Shown here: positions 1-6,861 of the stretch, piece after piece | How the letters are laid out: each line of letters begins with the position of its first letter | How positions within the stretch are numbered: the stretch's first letter is position 1 | DNA from: Caulobacter sp. | Lineage (GTDB): Bacteria > Pseudomonadota > Alphaproteobacteria > Caulobacterales > Caulobacteraceae | Assembly: GCA_019636175.1 (NCBI GenBank) | Contig: JAHBYC010000005.1 | Coordinates: 1 to 64,000 of the forward strand | DNA: 64,000 bases | Direction of reading: 5' to 3' | The notes under the pieces: generated by a model | What the model was told of the DNA's origin: nothing | Databases searched by the model: none | What the model saw: the letters and a program-made list of their open reading frames with translations, nothing else | Made by a program: the position numbers and the translations under genes

Positions 1-1
1 G

Positions 2-109
2 CGGCTAAACGTGAAGACCGAGATCAGCCTCCATATCCTGGCTACAACCTGAAGCGCGTGATGCAGATCCTGGGAACGGGGCCCGCTCATCGCCGCAAGC
101 CGGACCTGA
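2..109 (+). pseudogene. C-terminal remnant of an IS transposase (IS1182/IS5-like)
   Basis: The first bases read RLNVKTEISLHILA in frame 2, then YNLKRVMQILGTGP in frame 1, then PLIAASRT and a stop (107-109) back in frame 2. Joined, these give the typical end of a DDE transposase ('...LHILAYNLKRVMQILG...'). A base has been lost near position 43 and one gained near position 82, so this copy is dead. The 5' part lies outside the window. The family assignment rests on the conserved LAYNLKRVM-type tail; IS1182 versus IS5/IS1380 cannot be settled from about 36 residues. Confidence 0.6.
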
Positions 110-178
110 GGGGATTCGCGCGTCTTGCGCCACGCCGCCATATCGCGCCCCCAGCTGCGAGTTTTTACACAGCCTCAG

Positions 179-568
179 TCATGACTGAACCTTGATGGTC
201 CTAAGCGGTCGCCTCAAGAAATGTTCAATTTTGGACCAGGATTTTCGTTGTGGATTCCACTCCCCGCTCTCCCATCTGCGGAAAGTACCCTCGTCCACTT
301 CCGCTGTGATTGCTGCGCCGGCAATAGATAGGCCCCGCCGTCTGCGTTCAGCCGCCAAGGCGTCGGCAATCGTTGCCGGCTCACTCCAAGGTTCGTAGCC
401 CAAGTAGCGGATTATGGCTGGATAGTGGGAAGCATCTGGCTCGCTGCTTCCGGTCTCCCAATTGCCAATTGTTTCTACCGCGACCCCAATTTCTTTCGCA
501 GCGTCAGTCTGGCGATGCTGCCGGCCGGCGCGAGCTCGGCGCAGGTAGGCCGCAAGCGAGCTGCCCAA
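179..568 (-). CDS. Tandem helix-turn-helix (XRE-type) regulator
   Basis: The protein carries two HTH-like segments. The first (AKEIGVAVETIGNWETG followed by a YPAIIRYLGYEP tag) is typical of small XRE regulators; the second (LSIAGAAITAEVDEGTFRRWESGEW) looks like a degenerate repeat of the same fold. It is presumably a DNA-binding repressor; no target is visible. The open frame runs back to 685, but its first 16 codons are antisense to comM sequence, so the start must lie later. TTG at 568 has GGAG 3 bases upstream; TTG at 625 is the alternative. Base composition is visibly less GC-rich than the neighbours. It sits between a dead transposase and a truncated comM, which suggests acquired DNA. 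Confidence 0.65.
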   Translation of the reverse strand: MGSSLAAYLRRARAGRQHRQTDAAKEIGVAVETIGNWETGSSEPDASHYPAIIRYLGYEPWSEPATIADALAAERRRRGLSIAGAAITAEVDEGTFRRWESGEWNPQRKSWSKIEHFLRRPLRTIKVQS

Positions 569-641
569 GAGCTCCGGACTGACGGGCCTTTGGGCGTGAA
601 GAACGGCCGAAACGCAACCCGACAAAAAGGCAACGCGATGA

Positions 642-1190
642 TGCCGCTGCGGACATGGCGGGGCGGGCAAGGGCGCCTGCGGCAAGGCTCCGCGCTGCCA
701 GCGGGATTATCAGGGCCGCATTTCCGGCCCCCTTCTCGACCGCATCGACCTCGCCGTCGATGTGCCGCCGGTGACCGCCGCCGACCTGGCCCTGCCGCCC
801 CCCGCCGAGGGCACGGCCGAGGCCGCCGCCCGGGTCGCCGCCGCCCGCGAGATCCAGGTCGCCCGCTCACAGGCCGCCGGCGCGCCCGCTTCGGTGCTCA
901 ACAGCCGCGCCGAGGGGGACTTTCTGGACAAGGTTCTGGCCCTGGACGATCCGGCCCGCGCCCTGATGAGCCGGGCCGCCGAGGCCGGCAGTCTCACCGC
1001 CCGGGGCTGGACCCGCACCCTGCGACTGGCCCGCACCATCGCTGATCTCGACCAGAGCGAGGGGGTGCGCCGCATCCACGTCGCCGAGGCCCTGATCTAC
1101 CGTCGAACAGGGCCCGGGGCCGAGGAGGGCGTTGCGGCCCCGTCGGTGGCGGGATTTGGCCGGGCGCCGGCCAAGAATCCGTTCCAATGA
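642..1190 (+). pseudogene. comM: comM (YifB-type Mg-chelatase-like ATPase), 5'-truncated
   Basis: The frame encodes the last third of ComM: a Cys-rich segment (CRCGHGG...CGKAPRC), then the family motif RISGPLLDRIDL at about 720-752, and the C-terminal helical domain ending RRIHVAEALIYRR. Full ComM is about 500 residues; here roughly 180 remain. The AAA+ Walker A and Walker B region is absent, and a stop (639-641) precedes the homology. Upstream lies unrelated, lower-GC sequence (the HTH gene). ComM is a branch-migration helicase that helps integrate foreign DNA during natural transformation, so this copy should be non-functional. The stop codon lies inside a dispersed repeat. Confidence 0.8.
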
Positions 1191-1237
1191 GCGGGAACGG
1201 GTCATCGGCTCAAGATGCGCGACAACAAGGACCCTGG
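1180..1237. repeat. Dispersed stop-codon-proximal repeat, copy A
   Basis: This copy overlaps the comM stop. It shares the order GTTCC...CGGGAAC..GG...TCAAGA.GCGCGAC..AAGGACCC with 27258-27317 and more loosely with 37168-37222. The GTTCC/GGAAC arms are complementary. Confidence 0.5.
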
Positions 1238-1285
1238 ACCAGCGCGGCGTGATCCCCCCGGATGGCGCCTTGCTCCAGGAGGGCG

Positions 1286-1789
1286 TTACCGTCCCAGCAG
1301 CATCGCCAGTCTGGCGCCGATCAGCCGCACGAACAGCGAGGCGGGGTGGCCCTGATGGGTCGGGGCGGCGTCGGGCAGGGGCAGCTCGGAGCGGCGCCGC
1401 CTGAGCATGGTGCGCATCTCGATCGGCGGCAGGTCGCCCTCGAAGCGGTTGCGCCAGGCCGACACCCAGTGGCCGGGACCAAACTTCAGATACATCGCGC
1501 TGTTGCAGCAGGTGGCCACCATCCGCCGGGTCGGCGCCGTCTCGCTCAGCCGATGACCGGCCAGAAGATCGGCTCCGGCCACACAGGCGAAGCGGTCGTC
1601 GCGCCAGGTCAGATAGGCGCTGCCGCCGTCCGGCTCCAGCGCCGGCGGGGCTCCCGGCAGGGCCTCGATCCTTCGCCCACCCTCCTGACAATCATTGCAG
1701 TAGCAGACGGCGCTGAGGATGGGCCGGCCCCGGGCCTCGTAGACGACCTTGCCGCACTGGCACCGGGCGCGAAGGGTCACGGCTGTCAT
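1286..1789 (-). CDS. GFA/CENP-V-type zinc protein (DUF6151-like)
   Basis: The protein is about 167 residues and has the cysteine pattern of the glutathione-dependent formaldehyde-activating (GFA) fold: CQC near the N-terminus, CYCNDC about 20 residues later, and a CC pair in the second half. These residues bind zinc in characterised members, which form S-hydroxymethylglutathione from formaldehyde; the substrate here is unknown. Start ATG 1789 lies 8 codons before CQC; an upstream ATG at 1819 is possible but would add a non-conserved arginine-rich tail. The gene reads toward the truncated comM and away from the tetR-like gene's 3' end. Confidence 0.75.
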   Translation of the reverse strand: MTAVTLRARCQCGKVVYEARGRPILSAVCYCNDCQEGGRRIEALPGAPPALEPDGGSAYLTWRDDRFACVAGADLLAGHRLSETAPTRRMVATCCNSAMYLKFGPGHWVSAWRNRFEGDLPPIEMRTMLRRRRSELPLPDAAPTHQGHPASLFVRLIGARLAMLLGR

Positions 1790-1865
1790 GCGGTTCGTCC
1801 GTTGGATTGGCTCCTGCATGGTGGCAGGCCCCGACCGCCCCTGTCGAGGTCCGGCCAAGGTCCCG

Positions 1866-2453
1866 TCAGGCGGCCGGGTCCCCCGGACGGGGCCGTCGGA
1901 CGGCCGCAAAGCCGTTCAGCATGGCCTCAAGTCCGAAGGTGAAAGCGTCCTCGGCGCGAGGGTCGGCCGTCTCCGCGCCCTGTTCAGCCAGGGCGGCGCC
2001 CAGGGCGTAGCGGGAGAGGGCGATGAACACGCCGCCTGCCTGATCCAGCGTGAACCCTTCCCGCTCAAGCCGGGCGAGGTTGCCGCGTATGCGCAGGGCG
2101 CGGCGGGCGGCGTTGGGCCGGGAGGCGGCCAGAAGCCGGGCCCCGTCACGATGCGACAGCGCCACCCTGCGTATGCCAAGCGCGCCCAGCGCCAGCCAGC
2201 TTCGCCACGACCCCGGCGCATCGGGCTCCGGCAGGGCGTCGGCCAGCAGGGCGTCGGCCATGTGGTCGCGAAGCTCGGCCATGGTCGCGAAATGCCAGTA
2301 GAGCGAGGGGCTGCTGATGCCCAGGGACGCGGCCAGCCGACGGGTCGACAAGGCCTCGAGCCCGACCTCCTGCAACAGGGCGAGCGCACGGGCGATGATG
2401 GCCTCGCGGGTCAGCGTTTCGCGGGCTGGGGCGGCGGACAGGTCCTGGGACAA
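1866..2453 (-). CDS. TetR-family repressor (TetR/TetR_C subtype)
   Basis: 195 residues. The N-terminal HTH (about 14-62) closely matches classical tetracycline repressors: STRRLAASLG followed by PSLYWHF (Pro49, Tyr52, Trp53, His54), the residues that read the tet operator in Tn10 TetR. The rest fits a TetR_C-like ligand and dimerisation domain. It is divergent from a secreted hydrolase gene across a 94-bp spacer that contains one tetO-like palindrome, so it probably represses that gene and itself. No tetA-like efflux gene is nearby, so the inducer is probably not tetracycline. Confidence 0.85.
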   Translation of the reverse strand: MSQDLSAAPARETLTREAIIARALALLQEVGLEALSTRRLAASLGISSPSLYWHFATMAELRDHMADALLADALPEPDAPGSWRSWLALGALGIRRVALSHRDGARLLAASRPNAARRALRIRGNLARLEREGFTLDQAGGVFIALSRYALGAALAEQGAETADPRAEDAFTFGLEAMLNGFAAVRRPRPGDPAA

Positions 2454-2483
2454 GGGCGGGGCTGGACTCCGGTTGGGGGTTTA

Positions 2484-2498
2484 CCTATCACTGATAGG
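2484..2498. promoter_or_regulatory. tetO-like operator
   Basis: The palindrome CCTATCACTGATAGG lies between the divergent TetR gene and the hydrolase gene. Its 13-base core CTATCACTGATAG is the reverse complement of the core of the Tn10/pSC101 tet operator (CTATCAGTGATAG). It is 30 bases from the repressor start and 49 from the hydrolase start, well placed to control both. Confidence 0.8.
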
Positions 2499-2547
2499 GA
2501 CGAGAGTTTCAAGCCGGGCCGTCAGAGCCTGCACGGGAGGGGAAGAG

Positions 2548-3600
2548 ATGATGCGATCCGCGATCCTGGCGCTGGGGGCGATGATGGCCCTGGCCGCGAC
2601 ACCGGCCCTGGCGGCGGAGATCGCCGGCGCCGCCTGCACCGACCCTGCACCCGCGCGTTGCGACGGGATGGACTGCACCGCCTCGCCGGTGCTGGCCGAC
2701 CCGGGCAATGCGACGGACCCCAAGACTGGCCGCAAGTTCTTCCTCGACTTTCCCTGCGACCTGAAGCCGGGCGAGAAGGTGATCTTCATCCTCAACATTC
2801 ACGGGGCTGGCTCGATCGGCAACTGGCAGCGCCATTACTTCCCGGCCCTCGACTACAAGACCGGCTACCGGCTGGTGATCGCCACCCCGACCGCCAACGG
2901 CTCCGGCGCCATCGGCGCCGGCCCGCCGATCCGCATGTGGATGCCGGCCGAGGACGACGCCTATCTGCAGAACATCAGCGATCTGGTGATCGACAGCCTC
3001 GGCGCGAAGACTATCAAGGCCTTCTGGCTGGCCGGCCACAGCCAGGGCGGGTTCACCTCGCGGCGCATCGTCTGTTCCGACTATTTCAGGGACAAGGTCG
3101 ACGGCTGGCTCAGCCTGTCAGGCGGCCGCATCGGCCAGGCCCCCGTCGTCGCCGACTTTGGTCCGCCCAAGCCCGACGGCTCTCCGCCGGATCCGCGCCC
3201 GCCGGGCCCCTCGATCATGAGCTATGACGCGACCCCGGCCTGCGATTTCTCCCATATCTACGAGATCGGCGAACACGAGATCACCGCCCTGCCGACCACC
3301 TCGCCCTGGGCTGACAAATACGGCTGCGGTCCCCGTGTGCGGCAGGAGGACATCATCGACGAGGCCCCTGGCCATGTCTGGGACTACGCCAGGGTCGGCC
3401 ACAAGCCCTGGGGCATGAAGGCGCGGCCGGGAACGGCGCAGGTGTGGATCTATCCCGGCTGCAAGGGCGATCGGCTGGTGGCCGACGTCGTCCGCCTGGA
3501 CAAGGGCCATACCGAGGGGCTGGAGCCGCACGTCACCGAGGCCATCGTCAGGATGATCGCGGCGGCCCCGGGCGGCAAGCTGGCGGGCGGCGGGAAGTAG
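2548..3600 (+). CDS. Secreted alpha/beta-hydrolase (lipase/PHB-depolymerase-like)
   Basis: About 350 residues. A signal peptide (MMRSAILALGAMMALAATPALAA) is cleaved near residue 23, so the enzyme is periplasmic or extracellular. The nucleophile elbow GHSQGG (Ser about 165) and an oxyanion-type ILNIHGAG segment mark an alpha/beta-hydrolase; a late His (KGHTEG) can complete the triad. Several Cys pairs suggest disulfides. The start ATG 2548 follows GGGAGGGG; the longer upstream open frame crosses the TetR promoter and is not coding. It is probably controlled by the divergent TetR protein through the tetO-like site. The substrate (ester, polyester or lipid) is not known. Confidence 0.75.
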   Translation: MMRSAILALGAMMALAATPALAAEIAGAACTDPAPARCDGMDCTASPVLADPGNATDPKTGRKFFLDFPCDLKPGEKVIFILNIHGAGSIGNWQRHYFPALDYKTGYRLVIATPTANGSGAIGAGPPIRMWMPAEDDAYLQNISDLVIDSLGAKTIKAFWLAGHSQGGFTSRRIVCSDYFRDKVDGWLSLSGGRIGQAPVVADFGPPKPDGSPPDPRPPGPSIMSYDATPACDFSHIYEIGEHEITALPTTSPWADKYGCGPRVRQEDIIDEAPGHVWDYARVGHKPWGMKARPGTAQVWIYPGCKGDRLVADVVRLDKGHTEGLEPHVTEAIVRMIAAAPGGKLAGGGK

Positions 3601-3605
3601 GTCCG

Positions 3606-3625
3606 CCGGACGCCGCGGCGTCCGG
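3606..3625. terminator. Perfect 10-bp palindrome after the hydrolase gene
   Basis: A perfect inverted repeat (CCGGACGCCG and its complement, no loop) starts 5 bases after the hydrolase stop. It is GC-rich with no real T-run, so it could end transcription weakly or stabilise the mRNA. Confidence 0.4.
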
Positions 3626-3693
3626 CTGTTGCCCCCGCCGCCCTCAACCCCTAACCCTCTGCGCCGGGCGCCTGAGGGCGGGGAGGACTTTGG

Positions 3694-5226
3694 ATGGCGT
3701 CGCGTCAGGCCGTGTTGGGGATGGAGCGGGCCAGCTTTCACTATGGCGCGACCCCGGTGTTCGAGAATGTGTCGTTCCTGCTCGACGGGGCGCGGACCGC
3801 CCTGGTCGGGGAAAACGGCGCCGGCAAGTCGACCCTGCTGAAGTGCCTGTCGGGGGACCTGGAGCTGGATCACGGCCAGGTCGTCCGATCGCGGGGCCTG
3901 CGGGTGGGTCTGTTGCCGCAGGACACCCCCGAAGGGTTTGGCGACAAGCCGGTTCGCGAGGTGCTGCGGACTTCGCTGGAGAAGATCGGCGCCGGAGACG
4001 ACGACTGGCGCATCGATGTGCTGCTGGACGAGATCGGGGTGGCGCCGGAGGTGGCCGAGCAGACCTTCGGCTCGCTGTCGGGCGGTTGGCAGAGGCTGTT
4101 GCTGATCGCGGCGGCGGCGCGGCTGGAAGAGCCGGACGTGCTGATCCTCGACGAGCCGACCAACCACCTGGATCTGGCCAACATCAACCAGCTCGAGCTG
4201 TGGCTGACCAGCGCCTTCGACGTCCCCATGCTGATCGTCTCCCACGACCGGGAGTTCCTCAATCGGGTGACCGACCGCACCCTGTTCCTGCGCAGCGACG
4301 GGGTGCATGCCTTCAAGACCTCCTTCTCGGTGGCGCGGGAGGAACTGCTGCGGCGCGACGCCGTGGCCGCCAGCCATCGCAAGCTGGAGGAAAAGGAGGT
4401 CAAGCGGCTGGAGGCCGCCGCCGCCCGCTACAAGGTCTGGGCGGTCAAGAACCCCGAGCTGAACAAGCGCAAGGCGGCCATCGAGACCCGCATCGCCCGG
4501 ATCGAGGAGAACCGGACGAGCGCCTACGCCGCCCGCGAGCGGCGGCTGGAGCTGTCCGACGCCGAGATCGACGCCAAGGTGGCCCTGCGGCTGGCCGACC
4601 TTGTCGTCAGGACGCCGGACGGCGCGCGCACCCTGCTGACCATCGATCGGCTCAGCCTGGCGGCGGGGGACCGGGTCGCCCTGCTGGGGACCAACGGGGC
4701 GGGCAAATCGACCCTGCTTGGGGCGCTGGCGGCGGCCTTCGACCCGGACAGCAAACATTACGACGGTCAGGCGGCGGTGCGGTTCAACCCGGCGACCCGG
4801 CTGGCGGTGTTCGACCAGTCGATGCGGGCCCTGCCGCTGAAATCGACGCTGCTGGACTATGTCGCCGCCGCCCCGGAGGCCAACGACAAGGACGCCGCCC
4901 GGCTGCTGGCCCAGGCGGGCTTTCCCTACGTCCGCATCCAGGGACCCATCAGCCTGCTCAGCTACGGCGAACGCTCGCGGCTGATGTTCCTGCGGATGAA
5001 GCTGGAGCGACCCAACCTCTATCTGCTGGATGAGCCGACCAACCATCTGGACATCGAGGGCCAGGAGGCGCTGGAGGCGCAGCTGGAAGAGTCCGACGTC
5101 AGCTGCATCTTCGTGTCCCACGACCGCTATTTCACCCGCACGGCGGCGACGAGGTTCCTGGAAATCCGCAAGGGTCGGCTGGTCGAGGTGGAAAGCCCGG
5201 ACGCCTTCTTCGACGCTCAGGGGTGA
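3694..5226 (+). CDS. ABC-F family ATPase
   Basis: 510 residues with two ABC ATPase domains in one chain and no membrane segment, the ABC-F layout. Domain 1 has GENGAGKST (about 38-46), signature SLSGGW and DEPTNHLD; domain 2 has GTNGAGKST, a weak signature LLSYGERSR, and a second DEPTNHLD. Between them is a long charged linker (about 210-290) rich in Lys/Arg/Glu, the part that enters the ribosomal E/P site in studied members. The likely role is ribosome-associated translation factor (Uup/EttA-like) or antibiotic protection; the sequence alone does not choose. Start ATG follows GGGGAGG. Confidence 0.85.
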   Translation: MASRQAVLGMERASFHYGATPVFENVSFLLDGARTALVGENGAGKSTLLKCLSGDLELDHGQVVRSRGLRVGLLPQDTPEGFGDKPVREVLRTSLEKIGAGDDDWRIDVLLDEIGVAPEVAEQTFGSLSGGWQRLLLIAAAARLEEPDVLILDEPTNHLDLANINQLELWLTSAFDVPMLIVSHDREFLNRVTDRTLFLRSDGVHAFKTSFSVAREELLRRDAVAASHRKLEEKEVKRLEAAAARYKVWAVKNPELNKRKAAIETRIARIEENRTSAYAARERRLELSDAEIDAKVALRLADLVVRTPDGARTLLTIDRLSLAAGDRVALLGTNGAGKSTLLGALAAAFDPDSKHYDGQAAVRFNPATRLAVFDQSMRALPLKSTLLDYVAAAPEANDKDAARLLAQAGFPYVRIQGPISLLSYGERSRLMFLRMKLERPNLYLLDEPTNHLDIEGQEALEAQLEESDVSCIFVSHDRYFTRTAATRFLEIRKGRLVEVESPDAFFDAQG

Positions 5227-5310
5227 GGCGGGGACCTCGGCCCCTGAAACGCTCGCCACACGCCGTTCGGCAAACGGAGCGTTAAGCCGCCCGGTCTAGG
5301 TTTGCGCGCC

Positions 5311-6822
5311 ATGACCGACCGCGCCATCACGCCCGAACAGCTCGCCACCCTCAGTCACGAGTTTCGCACGCCGCTGAACGGGGTTCTGGGCATGGCGCGG
5401 CTGCTGGACGGCACCACCCTGACGCCGGAACAGAAGGCCTATGTCTCGGCGCTGAAGGAGAGCGGCGACCATCTGCTGGGGCTGATCAACGATGTGCTGG
5501 ACCTGGCGCGGCTGGGGGCCGGCAAGGTCGAGCTGATGCCGGCGCCGATGCAGGTCGAGAACCTGTTGCGCCAGGTCGCTGAACTGATGAGCCCGCGCGC
5601 CCATGAAAAGGGCGTCGAAATCGCCTGGGCGGCCGCGCCGGGTCTCGGCCCGGTGATGGCCGATGAAGGACGGCTGCGTCAGGTGCTGCTCAATTTCGCC
5701 GGCAACGCGGTCAAGTTCACTCAGCAAGGCGGAATCCTGATCGCCGCCGAGCCGGCGGCGGGCGGGGCGATCCGCTTCACCGTCAGCGACAGCGGTCCCG
5801 GCGTGCCCGACGAGGCCAAGACGCGAATCTTCGAGCCTTTCACCCACGCCGATCCCAGCCACGGCGGCTCGGCCCTCGGCGGCGCGGGCCTGGGCCTGGC
5901 GATCGTGCGGCGTCTGGCCGACGCTCATGACGCCACCATCGGGGTCGAGGACGCCCCGGGCGGCGGGGCCCGCTTCTGGTTCACCGCTGTCCTGCCGCCG
6001 GCGGAAGAGACGCGCCCGGACCAAAGCCTGGCCGGGCGGTGGGTCGCCGTGGCCAGTCCCAGCGCCGTGGTCCGCGAGGCCGCCATCCGCCAGATCGAGG
6101 CCTGCGGCGGCAAGGCGGTGGCGGCCGCCGGCGTGGCCGGAGCGCTGGCAAAGGCGCCCAACGGCCCCGTGCTGCTGGTCGATCACGCCCTGCTCAAGGG
6201 CCGCCGGGCCCTCAGTCCACCGGCCGGACGGGCCGCCATCGTCCTGTTGCGGCCGGACGAGCGGGACCGGATCGGTCCCTGCCGCGCGGCCGGGTTCGCC
6301 GGCTATCTGATCAAGCCGCTGCGCCGCGCCTCCCTCGCCGACCGGGTGCTGGCGGCCTGTGACGCCGCCCCGGCGCCGGAAGCCCAGCCGCCGGAGGACG
6401 ACGAACGCATCGCCGCCGCCGCCGCGCCGGGCGCCCGGGTGCTGCTGGCCGAGGACAACCCGATCAACGCCCTGCTGGCCCGCACCCTGCTCGAGCGGGA
6501 AGGGGCGGTTGTCGATCGCGCCGCCAGCGGCGAGGAAACGCTCGCGGCCATGGAGGCGGGAACCTATGACCTGATCCTGATGGACGTGCGGATGCCCGGA
6601 ATGTCGGGGATGGAAGCGTCCCGGGCGCTACGGGCGCGAGGCGTCACCACCCCGATTGTCGCCCTGACCGCCGACGCCTTCGAGGACGACCGCCGCGCCT
6701 GTCTGGCGGCGGGCATGGACGACTTCCTGGTCAAGCCCCTGACCCCCGCCTCGCTGCGCGGCGCCCTGACCCGCTGGGCCCGCTGGACGCCGGCTGCGGC
6801 GCAAGGCAGGTTGACGGGCTAG
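5311..6822 (+). CDS. Soluble hybrid histidine kinase with pseudo-receiver and receiver
   Basis: 503 residues, no membrane segment and no input domain: the HisKA box SHEFRTPLNG begins at residue 15 (His16). An HATPase follows with the N box (NFAGNAVKFT), G1 (DSGPGVP) and G2 (GGAGLGLAIV). Residues about 245-355 form a degenerate receiver that keeps VLLVDHALL and LIKPL but lacks the acidic pair. The final receiver (about 372-490) is intact: AEDNP, phospho-acceptor Asp425 in LMDVRMPGM, and VKPL. It is therefore a cytoplasmic kinase that probably takes input through a partner. ATG 5311 was chosen as the last in-frame ATG before the H-box; an upstream GTG-type start would add 3 residues. Confidence 0.85.
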   Translation: MTDRAITPEQLATLSHEFRTPLNGVLGMARLLDGTTLTPEQKAYVSALKESGDHLLGLINDVLDLARLGAGKVELMPAPMQVENLLRQVAELMSPRAHEKGVEIAWAAAPGLGPVMADEGRLRQVLLNFAGNAVKFTQQGGILIAAEPAAGGAIRFTVSDSGPGVPDEAKTRIFEPFTHADPSHGGSALGGAGLGLAIVRRLADAHDATIGVEDAPGGGARFWFTAVLPPAEETRPDQSLAGRWVAVASPSAVVREAAIRQIEACGGKAVAAAGVAGALAKAPNGPVLLVDHALLKGRRALSPPAGRAAIVLLRPDERDRIGPCRAAGFAGYLIKPLRRASLADRVLAACDAAPAPEAQPPEDDERIAAAAAPGARVLLAEDNPINALLARTLLEREGAVVDRAASGEETLAAMEAGTYDLILMDVRMPGMSGMEASRALRARGVTTPIVALTADAFEDDRRACLAAGMDDFLVKPLTPASLRGALTRWARWTPAAAQGRLTG

Positions 6823-6861
6823 AGCGGGGACCTTGGTCCTCACCTTTGTGAGGGGAACCCC

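Noticed and set aside
2317-2547. In-frame extension upstream of the secreted hydrolase
   Set aside because: It would cross the TetR promoter and operator; ATG 2548 has a strong ribosome-binding site and starts a signal peptide.
3118-5259. Long reverse-strand open frame opposite the ABC-F gene
   Set aside because: It lies antisense to a clear ABC-F ATPase, is arginine/glycine-rich without motifs, and arises from the GC bias of third codon positions.
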